Source: Mesostigma viride (taxonomy: Eukaryota > Streptophyta > Mesostigmatophyceae > Mesostigmatales > Mesostigmataceae). From it: 52,500 bases of DNA. The notes under the pieces were generated by a model. It saw only the letters and a program-made list of their open reading frames with translations. It was not told where the DNA came from and did not search any database. The stretch covers positions 2,688,296 to 2,740,795 of the forward strand of contig RPFO01000104.1 in the NCBI GenBank assembly GCA_009746045.1, written 5' to 3'. The position numbers and the translations under genes were made by a program. This document shows positions 19,851 to 31,973 of this stretch, in pieces (position 1 is the first letter of the stretch; the number at the start of each line of letters is the position of its first letter).

Positions 19851-21412
19851 TTCATGACTCCGTTGGGAGATCATGTAGCACATATTCCCGTGGATGCAGG
19901 CATGGAGGGCCCGAGGGCAAAGCCACGAAACCGAACCAATCTAACTATAAGCTTATCTAATCTAGAAAACCCTACCTATTCTACTCAGCAAAGTGCCCAG
20001 GGCTTCCGGACGCTTGGGGGGAGAGGGCTTGCCCACAGGGGCGGGCGTATGAGTCTCCTTGGTATGAGCCTGGACAGTGGTCATCCACCTCTTCTTGTCC
20101 TGCATAGCAGTCCAAGCAAGAGAGAGGGAGTGCATGCGATGTTCAAACTGAGCTGGGACCACTAGGTCAGCCAGCAACTGCTGTGGGTAGGTCATGACAT
20201 GTTTGCCTACCTTCTTAGGAATGTCCTTGGGGCCAGGCCAGGTCAGGGTATGCCGCCCTGGCTGCATGGCCAAGCCGCTGGGGGCCGGCCAGACCGAGGT
20301 CGGTGTCGACCTGGCTGGTGCGAGCAAGATGTCCTACGAATGCTATCCTACGCTGTCTAATCTCGTCCGAATTAATGCGAGGCATGCCCTGGTACAAAGA
20401 TTCTAAAGACCTATGCGTGGAAAACCCTACTACATTCAGGGCCTGACGGAGCATCCTGGTTACCGTGCCGTTTAGCTTGGCCGCCAGCGTGTCCGTGAGC
20501 GTCCATGCCTCGGCGCCATACGTGAGCACCGTGAGGACCAGGAGTCACGTACCTTGAGGAGCATGCGCTTGTGGTGCTCGCCGAGGGCCTTCGAGTGCCA
20601 GTAGGCTTTGAGCGAACGATGCCTAGCCCAGGCCAGGCCGATGCGGGTGTCCACGTCGTCGGCGGTGACAGTCAGGAAGCATGCTCCCCGGCAGCAGCTT
20701 GAAGCGATCACGAAACGGGACCGGCTCCGTCCCGTCTAGCAGCCGCGGCAGCGGCGGGCGACTGGAAGCCCCAATCACCATAGCCACAGTTTTGACACTA
20801 ACTCTCCAACCCCACCGCCCTAGCTCGCCTCCAAGCCCAGAGAGTCCAGCTAGCCAGGTCTGAATGTGCTCTGGGGGCGCGCGATGAGGGTGCTGTCATC
20901 CGCATAAATCAGGTCGGATGGGCGGTAGCCCGGGTCAACGCCTCCGTGTTCACGCACGTTAAGGATGCCAAGGAGTCCAAGCCGGGCTGGAACCCCTTAA
21001 GAGCAGTAAAGAAAGCGCGCACGTGCCCGGCGCATGACATGTGATCCACGACAATAATGAACAGATATGGGGACAGGACACAACCTTGCCACAACCCGTG
21101 GTGAAGGGGGAATGGGGGGGTGGTGCCTTCCGCAGTCCGCACTACTGCCTGTGAGCCCTCATACAGTCGACGAATGGCAGCGATAAACGCTGGTGGTACC
21201 CGATCCAGAGCTAGGATGGCCCAAAGAGCCTCCCAGAGGACCGTGTCAAAGGCCTTCATATAGTCAACAAAAATGAAGACTAGCGGCAAACTGTCAGGGC
21301 AAAGGCGACGCACCTCCTCCATCAACCGGTCGGCGCGCGACAAACACAGCCATGACAGTGATACGACCACGACGGAAACCCATCTGAGACTCACCCAGGT
21401 GTGAGATGCCAT
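19850..21412 (-). mobile_element. 5'-truncated LINE, reverse transcriptase pseudogene
   Basis: Minus-strand reverse transcriptase remnants in order: SQMGFRRGR, FVDYMKAFDTVLWEALWA, HGLWQGCVLSPYLFIIVVDH, then in another frame DLIYADDSTLIARPQSTF (20925-20872), which holds the YADD catalytic box. The C-terminal zone near 20529-20215 reads TYGAEAWTLTDTLAAKLNG and RRIAFVGHLAR, usual after the polymerase in this class. At least three frameshifts break it. The 3' end is CTCCCAACGGAGTCATG plus a TTTTAAT-rich tail near 19850. It is cut at 21412, where another element's tail begins, so it is 5'-truncated. Confidence 0.85.
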
Positions 21413-21424
21413 GCCCTAGCTACT

Positions 21425-22700
21425 ATTAATTAATTAATTAATTAGGAACATAACTCCGTTGGGAGTATATGTAGCACATAACCCTGAGAAGGGGCATATG
21501 AGCCTATAATACATTCTAAGCTACTTCCTGCAAGGGTGGGAATGTAAACAACACTTGCTCTAGGTGCACCAGGGCACCCGCACCCTCATGGTCTATCACG
21601 CTATGCCCGGGTAAGGGGGGGAGCATGCCTGTGAGGGGGAAGATCATCATGGCTATACAAGAGCTATGGCATGGCTTCTCAGCAGAGAGTGACTCCCTGC
21701 ATGGGCACAACATTACTAAATAAAGCTAGGCATCATCTGGAGTGTGGCTCATCATAGGCACACATGTACACGATTAAATAAAGCGCGTGGCTTAGCTGGG
21801 ATAGGGCCTCTAAGAGGCGTACATGTACATGGCCACGGTCTATCTAGTCTACACTACTACTGCTGTATTCCCCTAAGCTGGGGCGTCTGGAGTCGCTGGG
21901 GCCGCGGTGGTCGAGGGGGTCGCCTGCCAGGGCTTGTGGCCGACGTAGATGGCCGCCCCCTTCCAGTACACCGGCTGCCCCGCCTTGGTCTGCCGGAGCT
22001 GGAGGTAGGTCGGCCATAGCTCCCGTCCGGCCGTTGTTGCTGCGCCAGGGTCAGGTCGTCGTCAAGGGTGAAGAGAGTCTTCTCGAGCCGCTTGCGGCGT
22101 CTGAGAAAAGAAATCTTGTCCGCCGGGGTCTTAAAGGTGAGAAGGAGCGGGGGCGGCCCTGCCTTACCCCGCGCGCGGGGAAGGCGGTGGGCGGCCAGCT
22201 CGATCTCACCAGTAAGGCCCATGCGATCAAGGATTTCTCTCTCAAAAGCACGCGCAAGCTTCTCGGAATTCTCACCTTCCTCCATCTTGAGATTCTTGAC
22301 AATGACGTTGAGGCTGCGCTTGGCGAGCTCGGCCTCCTCGCGGAGGTCAAGCGTCTGCCGTTGAAGCTGGGCTGCGACGGCGGAGGTGGTGGATCGAGGT
22401 GGTGTGTTGCTTAAGCATGTCCGCCCAGGTGGTGATGGGAGGAGCATCGCCGGCCAGGCCAGCCGGGGCTGGCGTGGCGGCAATGTCCTTCACTGCTATT
22501 ATTGCTTCACTGCTACTATATTGCCTAGCCATAAAATCATCTTCCATCCCATGCCAGGCCTTAGTTAGGGTATGATACATCGATAATGGTGGTGCAGGTG
22601 CACCTCGTGGACCCAGAGTAGGTGGCTGCTTACACCCCGCCCCCACCTGCAGGTTGTAGCCCAGAATGTATTTAAAAACCAAATGCCCCTTCTCAGGGAT
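21425..22700 (-). mobile_element. LINE-like ORF1-bearing element without reverse transcriptase
   Basis: The best-preserved ORF1 of the family, 22483-21857 (208 codons), with NVIVKNLKMEEGENSEKLAR, then AHRLPRARGKAGPPPLLLTF and DKISFLRRRKRLEKTLFTLD. This matches the layout of L1-type ORF1 (Transposase_22-like) RNA-binding proteins. An upstream frame (22682-22347) overlaps it and probably supplies the N-terminus after a frameshift. The element ends in CTCCCAACGGAGTTATG and a (TTAATTAA)n tail at 21447-21425. No endonuclease or RT lies between ORF1 and tail, so this is either internally deleted or a non-autonomous form using the same 3' end. Confidence 0.65.
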
Positions 22701-22704
22701 TAAA

Positions 22705-22941
22705 TTAAACTTAAATAAAATAAAACATGACTCCGTTGGGAGATCAATGCAATGACTGCAAGTAGCACGTATTTCCTAGCTTGATGGATGGGGGTGGGCG
22801 TCTAGGGGCGAAGCTGCGAAATCTAATTAAGCCGTATCTCTAAACTAATCTATAAAATCCTATAGCAGAGTAGACTCTACTCATCAGCAAAGCTCCCCTA
22901 AGTTCCTCCTGGCCCGGGGGCGGGGGGGGGCTTGCCCACAG
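22705..22941 (-). mobile_element. 3' part of a LINE copy, split by the copia element
   Basis: Homologous to the 3' UTR at 20040-19850 (GTGGGCAAGCCC, AGCTTTGCTGA, then CTCCCAACGGAGTCATG and an A/T tail). The matching upstream half of this copy is at 32669-32873. The LTR element was therefore inserted into it. Confidence 0.85.
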
Positions 22942-23637
22942 AGTTAACGTTCCTAGCCAACGCAATGTGAAGGATATGGTTGCAATGCAGCAATGTGTGA
23001 ATATGGTTGGAAACGGAGCTTTGTTAAAATTGGATAATGTTACAGCGCTCACACACTTGAGGCTTGTACACGCGCTTGCCAAGTCAAGGCACAACACGTG
23101 AGGCGGGCTCGCAAGAGATGCCCAATTGGCACTGGCCTATTGTTTATATACTTGTGCACTGTGCTTGCTAGTCCTGAGCAGCCTAGGAGGCCTGCTCAGT
23201 AATAACACCCCCGGTACAGTATTCACTACCTGTACAGCGCCCAGCTCCTATACAGTAGGTCTGCCATACAGGCACAGTGACCACAGAGCACAGTCCACAG
23301 TGACTATTGCATCTGCACCTAGAAGTCCAGGACTAAGCCTGCGGTACCAACAGACCACAGGTTAAGGTTCCTATTTCCTGCGTACGACGTATTAATCCAA
23401 TACCGTCGTAGGTACAGCACCTAATTCCTGTCAGCCCAGGAATTACTGTCGACCCCATATGTCGTCGGCAACTATTCACGTCCGACTTAGAAGAACAGCC
23501 GGCTCGCGCTCGCGCGCGACCGGGAAGTCGGAACGCCATAACTTTCTTGATACTTGTCGGAATGAACTCGTTCCGGTGCCGCTGGAATCGCAGAGATATG
23601 CCGAATCAGGATCACGCCAATGCGCTTGGCGTTAACT
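22942..23637 (-). repeat. 3' LTR of the copia element (left on plus strand)
   Basis: 696 bp. It starts AGTTAACG and ends CGTTAACT, an 8-bp perfect inverted repeat in place of TG...CA. On the minus strand it carries TATATAAACA at 23150-23141, a TATA-like element about 490 bp from the LTR's 5' edge. Confidence 0.95.
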
Positions 23638-24383
23638 CCAATCCTTTCTTTTCTTGAGCTGTAGCAGCTCACACAAGTCTACATACAAACACACACAATG
23701 GGTACTGGACATCCTCCCCGACTACAAGTCACAACCCGCTGGGCATGACAGTCAGCTTGGATTCCTTATTATATGTACATAGCACCCATACTGGCTCAGG
23801 AGCACAAACAAATTACAATGAGTCCCTATCCCTTCACGGGAGGCTCGTTGTGTTACCCATGTACAAGAGGTTGGCCAACTGTGGCAGCCCATAGGTGTTC
23901 AGCTAAGAACTTGAGAAGTATGTACAACCTTCAGGACCTTAGGCGAAACCCCACAGATCACCCACAACAGCTCATCAGAAAACATTGCTGACCCCCAGAC
24001 GGGAGTCGGCGCCGGTCTGCTGCCCCTTATCGAACCAGACACAACATCTACGCGAAGCACATGCAAACACAAGCTCCTATACTCGTTCCAACCGTGGAAA
24101 ATCAGGGGACCTGTCGCCACCTCACCAGCATGGTGGATGGGTCAGCCAGTCCGTGAAACTCCGCCTTAAGACGGCACCAGGGAATCGAACCCCGCCCACA
24201 AACCACAGATCTGGGGAAACCTCGGACTGAGATAAAAACCCCAGATAGACATCTCTCCATCAGAGACAATGTCAGACATTCCCACACCAGAGACATGTCT
24301 CACCCCTCAAGGTGTGCTCAGGATTATGTACAATCAAGCTCCCAGCCTGATATCCAGAGACTTAAGCACCCAGCTCTCAGCTT

Positions 24384-25079
24384 TTAGACAGATAGACCGA
24401 CTTGACAGTCAGCATTCATGAGCTTCCTCAGTACATTGTACTGGGCTGGGGCCTTGTGTGGCAGCTTTGTCAATGCATCAGCAGGGTTCTCCTCGCCAGG
24501 GATATGCTTCAAGTCAACCAAACTGGCCAACTCCTTCAGCAACAAATAATCTAGGTCCCGGCTTCTGGCCAGCTGCTTGTGAACAAACTGGACCATACCC
24601 GGCATGCTGTCTGTTAGCAACAACGTCTCCATCTGCAAGGTCCAAGGGGTAACTGAAGCCAGCTCCAGCATTAACTCCTTTATGTACAGGCTGGACTGGA
24701 TCCCCTCGCATATGGCCCTGCATTCTGCCACATCTGAACTGATACAGACCCTCTTCTGCAGTCTGCTGTACCAGCTGAACAAACTTGCCCTGCTCTGATA
24801 AAAAGCAAACAGAGCAGCAGATCTCCCCCTGACCTTGGTAACCTGGCGAGCATCCATGGAACTGTCAACAAAGATCTCCAAGGTGATAGGCTGGGCAATG
24901 TCAATCCCAGACAAAATCAGATCAGGGGTACTCTCCACCAACCGGGCTATGACTCGAGGCTTCTCATCCTCAAGCACCTCATCAGGCATTCTGCTATGGA
25001 CCATCAGAGACGGACCACAGATGCTGGCAAACCAGGCCCACATGCCTCTCAACTCAGGTCCTGCAGCCTGGGTGATCTT
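24384..25079 (-). pseudogene. copia RNase H domain, cut off from pol by the hAT insertion
   Basis: Reads ITLEIFVDSSMDA, then SRLQKRVCISSDVAECRAIC and LKHIPGEENPADALTK, the usual copia RNase H arrangement at the end of pol. Its frame continues that of the 29583-26774 pol segment if the hAT element and one copy of its 8-bp target duplication are set aside. It ends at a stop codon at 24384, about 750 bp before the LTR; no gene is seen in that gap. Confidence 0.85.
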
Positions 25080-26773
25080 CAGTGAACGCCAATACGCCGT
25101 ATAATACGGTAAATACGCCGTATTATACAATACGGCGGGGTTTGGCGTACTAACGTACTAGAAATACGGCGTATTGCGTTCTCAACGCCAATACGGCGCA
25201 TAATACGTATTTTTCGCGTATTATACGGCGCCCGGCTCCGGAATTTGGCGCCAGAGCTAGTTTTGGCGTTGCTGACCTAGGCAGGTACGCAGCCTGAACC
25301 GTACTTGGGGAGTACGGGCCTACGGTTGGTCCCGCTTGTCATCTCTGCCAGTTGACGGCGTGGGTAAACGATGGCAAAACGAGACCGACTTGCATAAATA
25401 TGATAGTTGACCTCCGCGGCCATGGAGGTGCAGAAATCTGACTGGTATGGGAGCATGGCTTGACATTTTGAACTGCAATTTTGCAGGCATGATCCATAGG
25501 TCCTAAACAGCGTATATCATTGGCAGGCAACGCCTGGGTGTGCGCAGATATGTCTCGACCCTATGCTCGGTGCAGCAACCTCGTTTGATCAGCGACCAGG
25601 TCGGTCGCCGTGCATGTGCTAACTGTTACTAGGCGGGAAATAAGTCGATACGTTTGTACGCGGATAGATGTGTAAAATATATTGCTGACATGTTTTATTG
25701 GCGACGACGGCCAGGAAAGCGGCTCGCAGCTACATCGATGAGGTGGGCATCCGGCTAGCTCCAGCAAGGAAGGTAATTAATCTGCGGTTTTGATCTGGTA
25801 TGTGCTATCCTGTTCACGTTTTATTGCATACTGTATCAAGGTTTTGGGTCGAATCGTATACCTATCAATAAGTTCATGGTTGTAATAAGGAATTAGTTCA
25901 ATTAGCAATCTATATACCATGCAGTGGATGAGTATCACACTTCATGACCTTTATGTAAACAACAAACTGTCGACACCCCCTAGGGCTCCCCCAGAATAGA
26001 TTCTAGCCAGCTGTCTAGAAGAGGGCAATCGACATAGCTTTTTCATTATAGCATGACTTGCCATGTATTTCTCGAGCATAGTATACTGATCTAGCCCCAA
26101 CGGCTTAGAGTAGCCCCAACGGTTTAGAGTGGCATGAACGCAATCACATTAGCCCAGCCATGGCTCAGCGTGGCCATTTGCTTATGCCTTAGCAGACGCC
26201 CGTTGAGCCCACTTCACCTTTCTTGTACAGCATCAGCTATGCTTCAGCCTACCTCTGGTATCGTTAATAATGGTTGTCCCACAGTGATGCGCCCCGGCCC
26301 CGTGATGTGGATAGAGCGCTCGATGTGGCCTGCCCACCGACTGGTGGGCGGTGGCAGTGAGAGAAGCTAGGGCGCCCTCCCTCCCTCTCATTGTGTACAG
26401 GGGTTGAAGGTTCCTCTACTTTGTATTGGCACCCACGTGACGCAGTCACGTGATAATTAACTAATTAATTAATTAATTACACTTCATACAATTGATGAGA
26501 CAACCAAGTGAGTGTCAAACGGCTACCGGCGACCTCTACGTGCATTGTATTGTTTTTCATCAAGATTGAGACATTAGCTAGAGTTTTTGAGAGGCACGCC
26601 CATGGGATAAACACCTTAGAATATTTTATCCTAATTGAAAATCCACTTTTCCGGTCAAAAAACCACTTTTTTTTTTTTGGCGTATAATACGCGTATAATA
26701 CGCGTATAATACGGCAATACGCAATACGCCGAGGTTTTGCCGTATTGCCGTATTGCCGTACTGGCTCACACTG
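25080..26773. mobile_element. hAT-like non-autonomous DNA transposon inside pol
   Basis: 1694 bp. It begins CAGTGAACGCCAATACGCC and ends in the rough inverse (GGCGTATT-like words, then CTGGCTCACACTG). It is bounded by a perfect 8-bp direct duplication GTGATCTT at 25072-25079 and 26774-26781; an 8-bp duplication with CA(G/C)TG-type ends is characteristic of the hAT superfamily. Removing it restores the pol reading frame. Both ends carry many AATACGGC/GTATAATACG words, likely subterminal binding repeats. No transposase-like open frame is present. Confidence 0.85.
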
Positions 26774-29583
26774 GTGATCTTCTCTGGCAAGGCCTTCACA
26801 ATGGTCTGTTTATAATCTCCTCCAGCCTGAAGCCTGATACTCCACTCCCCGTCCCTCCTGAACAGGGTAGCCTGCATTCCACAGAACACTACAGGCTTGT
26901 TGGGCTCCTGCCACAGCTCCTTGCCCAGTGAAAACTTGCCACTGATGACAGGAATAAACTTCTTCAGCCAGGTCGTGGGGGCTAGCAAATGCAGATCATC
27001 TCCATGCAAACTAGCATACACTGGCAGACCCTCCCATTGGGCCAGCAGCAAACAGGGATCAACTGAAGACACTCTCAAGCCACACTCACTGATCAGAGCT
27101 TCCTGCAGCGTGAGTCTCCAGATGATTGGGCTCGACCTGAGTCCTTCCAGGCCCTTCAGAATAACCAGGAATTGTTGATGCAGCTCCAGCTTCCAGATGG
27201 CAGGCACCTCAACACAGTAAGGCTCATCCTGCTTCCACACCCTCCTGGCCACTTCTGGATCAGATTTTAAAAATGCCCTCTTGAAGTCCAGCAGCACTGA
27301 TGACATAGCTGCTCCCCTGTTCAGCAACCCCACGTAGAGACATAGCAAAATTCTCCATGTGTCGTGTAGCATCCCTGGCGTGTATAGCTCCTCTCCTGGC
27401 AGACTCCCCGTGCCGTGATACTCATTCAGGACAGGCCTGACATGGGGCACTGATACCTCATCCACAACCTTCCTCTTCAGCACAAATCTCAAAGCAAGCT
27501 TCCTTGATGCTGGGGGACGTCTGTCTGTTGGTGCAGCACACTCAAACTGCAACCACTCCTCCAATGCCTTGGAGAAGGCGAGCTTCCAAGCCTCAAACAA
27601 AGTAGGCGAGCTCATCTCTTGGACCAGCTGGTCATATGTCAAAGGAGAGTGTGCAGCAAGGCTCCTGTGAGTTATGCCAATACTGCTGGGGTGCAACACA
27701 GCTGGAATCACCAAACTGGCCGCTGGGGGCACCTCCCCTTCATCCCATTTTACACCCTTGACCGGCTTGGCCCTGCACCTGACTGGAAATGTTGTCCTGA
27801 AATTTTCTAGGGGAATCATCCCCCAGCCATCTCTTCTCAGAGCTGTAGCTCTGATAGAAATCCCAGGATTGCCCAGAAAATTCTGACCCAAAATCACAGG
27901 GCCATCATAGTCCTCTAGGACAAGGAAGGTCACATCCACACCCATGACAGGGGCAGTAACCTCTCCCAACACCCTTAGATGCGTCCTACCACTGAAATCA
28001 GACACCCAGGGGCAACTTGGTTCTCCGACCAGCAGTTCTCCTGTATGCTGAGGTCCCATGACAGAAACCTGTGCATTGGTATCTATCTCCATGGCAGCTA
28101 CCTCAGGTTCATCCAACTGGACAAGCTTGGACACCTTAGGCTCCTTCTTGGCTCTTTGCAAAGCCTGTACAATATCTGATAGACGCACACCCCTAGGCCT
28201 GGTGTCGGGCCGTTCCGGAGGTGCAGCCTGTCCGCCTGCTTGCCCAACCACCGTATGTGAAGGTACCCCAGGGGCCGGGCCAGGGTCACCCTGAGGGCTC
28301 GATACAGCTGTAGCACCCTGATCAGGAAGCTCCACGTCACCCCCGCCTTGTACACCAGCGGGCACCTGGAAGAGGTCTCCTTGATTACCTCCCCGGGGAC
28401 GGATCTTTGACCAGGACAGACGGTGCACTGCTTGGGAGCCATCAATGGCCACCCAGCACTTATGGCCAGCGGCTTCTACTCGGGTCACCACCCCATCATG
28501 CCAGCTGCCACGTTTCCCTGGAAAGCTTGGTTCCTTCCACACAACAACCTGTTGTCCAACGTTAGGTTCTAGGACACTCCAGCCCTTGTCTTTCTGCCTC
28601 AGCTTGAGGAACTTGGCCTCTAGCTTCTCCTTCCATGCCTGCTCAGCATCAGCTGGCAGCATCCTGGTATGCAGCATAAGAGGATTGATGGCAATGTCAC
28701 CAAAGAACATGGGAGTCCTCAGGTTCAGCCTGTCCTCCACAGAACGTAGCCATGCAGATGTCACAATGGCAGATGACGTCCTTGGAATCCTCTCCACCAG
28801 CAGCACAGTCTTGATCTCTTGGATGGCTCTCTCCACCACCCCTTGCTGGCCGTGGCTCTCCCTGGGTGTAATCAGCAACTCTGGAAACTCTGGCAGGTTC
28901 TCACAGCACTCAAACTGAATGTCACACTGCAACAACTCCAACCCAGGGTACCTGCTCCTTGTCAACTTCAGAGCAGCAATCAATGTAGGCTTCTCCATGT
29001 CAGGCAGGATCTCTAGGGTCTTGTACTTGGTATATCTGTCCACTGCCACCAGCAGCTTCAAACCCCTGATTCTCTGAATATCTACCTGCACATGGCCTGG
29101 CTGCAAAATAGGAGTCCTGGCATGAGACTGCTTGGGCTTTCTAGCAACTAGCCTGCACTTGCAAGCTTGAGCAACCTGTTGGCAGATGGAGTACAACTCA
29201 CTTCCTCCCAGCCGTCTAGCAACTTGCAAAGACTGAGCTGCATGGCCAAACATGGTATGCAACCTTGAGGCAATGTCATACAAGAGAGAAAACCTTTTAT
29301 TGTCATTATTAGCACTCAAGGTATGTACAGATCCCTTATGTACAGGAGGCACCAGGGTCGTGCCTGTCAGACTGTCTCCAGCCCTATCCTCATCCTGACC
29401 ATCCTGTGCCAGTCCTGCACGGTCAGAATGCTTCTGAGATCCACCTGGGTCCACATCACCAGGTCCTACCTCAGGCTCAGCACCGCCATGGCGGGCACGT
29501 TGGCGAGTAACCACTGCAGCTACAGCTGGCATACTCTCTGTGGTAACCAAGCTTGCCCCATCGTGTCCAATAGGCTCTTTCAC
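26774..29583 (-). pseudogene. copia-like pol: integrase, retropepsin-like, reverse transcriptase
   Basis: Residues counted from 29583, where the track frame starts at a GTG; the open frame reaches back to about 29610. Integrase: zinc-binding LHTMFGH (109-114) and C134/C141/C143 region, catalytic core D168, D221 and E251 (GVVER). Then a Gly/Pro-rich linker, and at 496-575 a retropepsin-like domain with AAMEIDTNAQVSVM and PVILGQNFLG; the active site is DTN, not DTG/DSG. RT follows: ALRFVLKRK, VLLDFKRAFL (D766), LKGLEGLRSSPIIW and ASLHGDDLHLL (GDD 861-863). The order integrase-protease-RT differs from gag-protease-integrase-RT usual for copia. The frame stops being genuine at 26774, where the hAT element enters. 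Confidence 0.88.
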
Positions 29584-29678
29584 TAGAGCATGGGGCTGCC
29601 CCTCACTGCGTCACTAGCAGCTTCATTACACACCCCTGGGGGCACCCTCCAGGGTTCAGGGATGTGTGCAGGCTCAAG

Positions 29679-30655
29679 TCAATGATCAGCAGCCTTGCCC
29701 TTGCCCTTGTCCTGGGATGGACCAGCCTTGTCCTTGCTGCCACCCTGAGCTGGCTTGCTCTGACCTTCCTGCCTCAGGTACGAGGGACACTCATTCCTGA
29801 AGTGACCCTTCCCCTGGCAGAAATAACATTCCACCTGACTGATGTCCCGTGAGGTCCCACTGCTGGGCCCAGCCTTGGGAGGACCACCCACCCTCTTGAA
29901 GTCAAACTGGGACTGTGGATGTCCCGACTTCGGCGGGGTCCCCCGTCCAGCCCTTCTGTCACGCCCCCTCCTGGACCTTCCTCGACCCCTTGAAGAGGTC
30001 TCAGGCCCTCTCGAGGGCGCTGGGCCCCCGTGGCCCGATCCCCTCATGGACTTAACCGTGGGTTCAGTGGCCTCCTCATCACCCTGACGAGGGCGCTTAC
30101 CACCCACGTACTTGCCGCTGAAACACTCATACAACTGGTCCGTCATGGCTGCCCAGCCATGGACCTGTCGCATGTGGATGGTCACATTATCCATGGTGAC
30201 CGGATCCAGCTGCAGCGACTTGAGAAAGTCGCCCATGGCCATCCGATCTGCGACGAAGAAGCCCTTGGCCATGGCGTCCTCCCTCAGCTTGACGAAGTCT
30301 TCAAAGGCGTGGACCACTAGCTGCCCCTTGATGGGCTTGTAGTCCAGGTATTCTTGCTTCAGGTGGGACCCATCTATGGTCCTCTTGTCACTCAGGAACG
30401 ACCTGAGTCGCGTCATAAACGCCGCCCAGGTGTCCCCCGCCGCATGTCGCTCCCGAACAAACTTGAACAGCCGCCTCGCCGACTGCCTTATGTAGGCACT
30501 AGACGCCAGGATGCGAAGCTTGTCACCGTGTATATCTCCGTGTACAAGTTCATGTCCTCTAACATCCTCTCAGCATCCCGGGGCTGCCAATTGTCCTTGA
30601 TGGACTGAAACTGGCCTAGCACCGCGTACCCCTCAGCCACGTCGGTCGCTTAGGC
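29679..30655 (-). pseudogene. copia-like gag with CCHC zinc knuckle, frameshifted
   Basis: The open part, 30416-29679 (245 codons from the first ATG), has helical capsid-like sequence (DFVKLREDAMAKGFFVADRM), an Arg/Gly/Ser-rich linker and one zinc knuckle CYFCQGKGHFRNEC (CX2CX4HX4C), then a Lys-rich tail. Upstream the frame continues (DKLRILASSAYIRQ) and a one-base shift near 30530 moves the reading to EGYAVLGQFQSIKDNW (to about 30655). Gag ends at a TGA at 29679, and pol is in a different frame after a 70-base gap containing stops. Confidence 0.85.
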
Positions 30656-31046
30656 GCCGCTTGATCTGCGGCTGGCGCGTTCTGACCGCCCTGCGATCCT
30701 TGGCTCTGATTATCTGGCACCTCAGCCTGGTCTCCCAGCGCCTGGCCGTCCCCGCGTCCATCGCGTCCACCGCGTCCATCGCGTCCATCTCGTCCATCCA
30801 GCCCAGCGCCGCGCCGCGCGAAGCCCATAAAGCCCGCTTGTTGGTTGATAGCTCCATCATCCATGATGGCCTCTGTTCAGATCTGCTACAGCCAGCCAAG
30901 TGGCCAAGCAGCAATTAAAGCAATATAAGCTACTGAACAAGAAAGGAAAGTGCCAAGTGTTACCACTCAGGCAAGACCACCACGGCTGGCCCCAGGCGCG
31001 TCCTGGTTCTCCTTGTCGCTGTCGTCGTCGCTGTCGCTCACCACAA

Positions 31047-31933
31047 TCAGCTCTGGCACCCTGCTACCGCTGCGCCGTCGTCGACCCGCTGTCGGCCCGC
31101 GATGACTGAATCGTCACCGTTGGTATAGTAGACAGGTGACAACCCGTCGTTGGCACCCCGCGGATTGTATCTTGGCACCTCGTGGTCGCCAAGTGTCTCG
31201 TCGCCTAGCCCAGCGACACCCCCTGCTCCCACCTCAAGGTCACTATCGTACCCAAGAGGTGCAAACTCTTCCCAACGCGTCACACGAACGCGAAGGGGCG
31301 GGGCAGTTCCTGAAAAGGAACCTTGCTCGCTCCGGAAACCTGCCGACTCTTGCCGCGCGCTGTCCTCCGGTGATGGCTTCCGCTGTCGCCCCGACCTCTG
31401 CAAGCCGCCTGTAGTGCTCCGCTCCGCGTCGTTCACGCCTAACTGGCCCCGCTGCAACACCCTCGTCGCCGATGACGCCTGCGAAAGTACGTGGTACCCG
31501 CACCCGCTGCTGTCGGTACAAACTCGTGTCGCCCTGCGCCAGCTGCCTCCGCAACCTCGCCTCGCCTTGCCGCCAACTCCGCACGCACTCGCTCAGCTAC
31601 TGCTGTAATCACCGTCTGGATGCCGACCAAACCGTGAAGCTCCTGCTCGAGGTCGTCGATGCTCCGGTGCTCCGGAATGACGATGGTTTGTACGTGCCGC
31701 AGAATTCGCTCCCAATCTTCGACCTGGTCGTCGACGAATTGCACGAAGCTGCGATTAACAGGCGGACGATCTGCAAGCAATAAAGATAGATCCCGAACGA
31801 CACGACGCAATTCAGGCGAAATCGAACCCCCAGCAGACTGCCGAAACCGGAAATCCTGCTGCCGTTGTTCTCCTGCACCATTCACCACCGGACGAGCTCC
31901 TTCGTCGTCAACGCTGCACACCGCAACCGGCAA
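31047..31933 (-). CDS. Leader ORF between the 5' LTR and gag (unknown)
   Basis: Starts 41 bp inside the 5' LTR. First frame 31933-31439 (164 codons, acidic and helical: DDQVEDWERILRHVQTIVIP, ELHGLVGIQTVITAVAERVR). Coding character then continues in another frame, 31460-31047 (RVRVTRWEEFAPLGYDSDLE), so a frameshift near 31450 is likely. It could be an extended gag N-terminus or a separate leader protein. No family recognised. Confidence 0.45.
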
Positions 31934-31973
31934 CGACCCTCCTGGCCGTTCCGCTGAGACTGGTTGTAATTTG

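Noticed and set aside
25080-26773. Intron within copia pol
   Set aside because: The ends are CAG...CTG with an 8-bp direct duplication, not GT-AG, so a DNA transposon insertion explains it.
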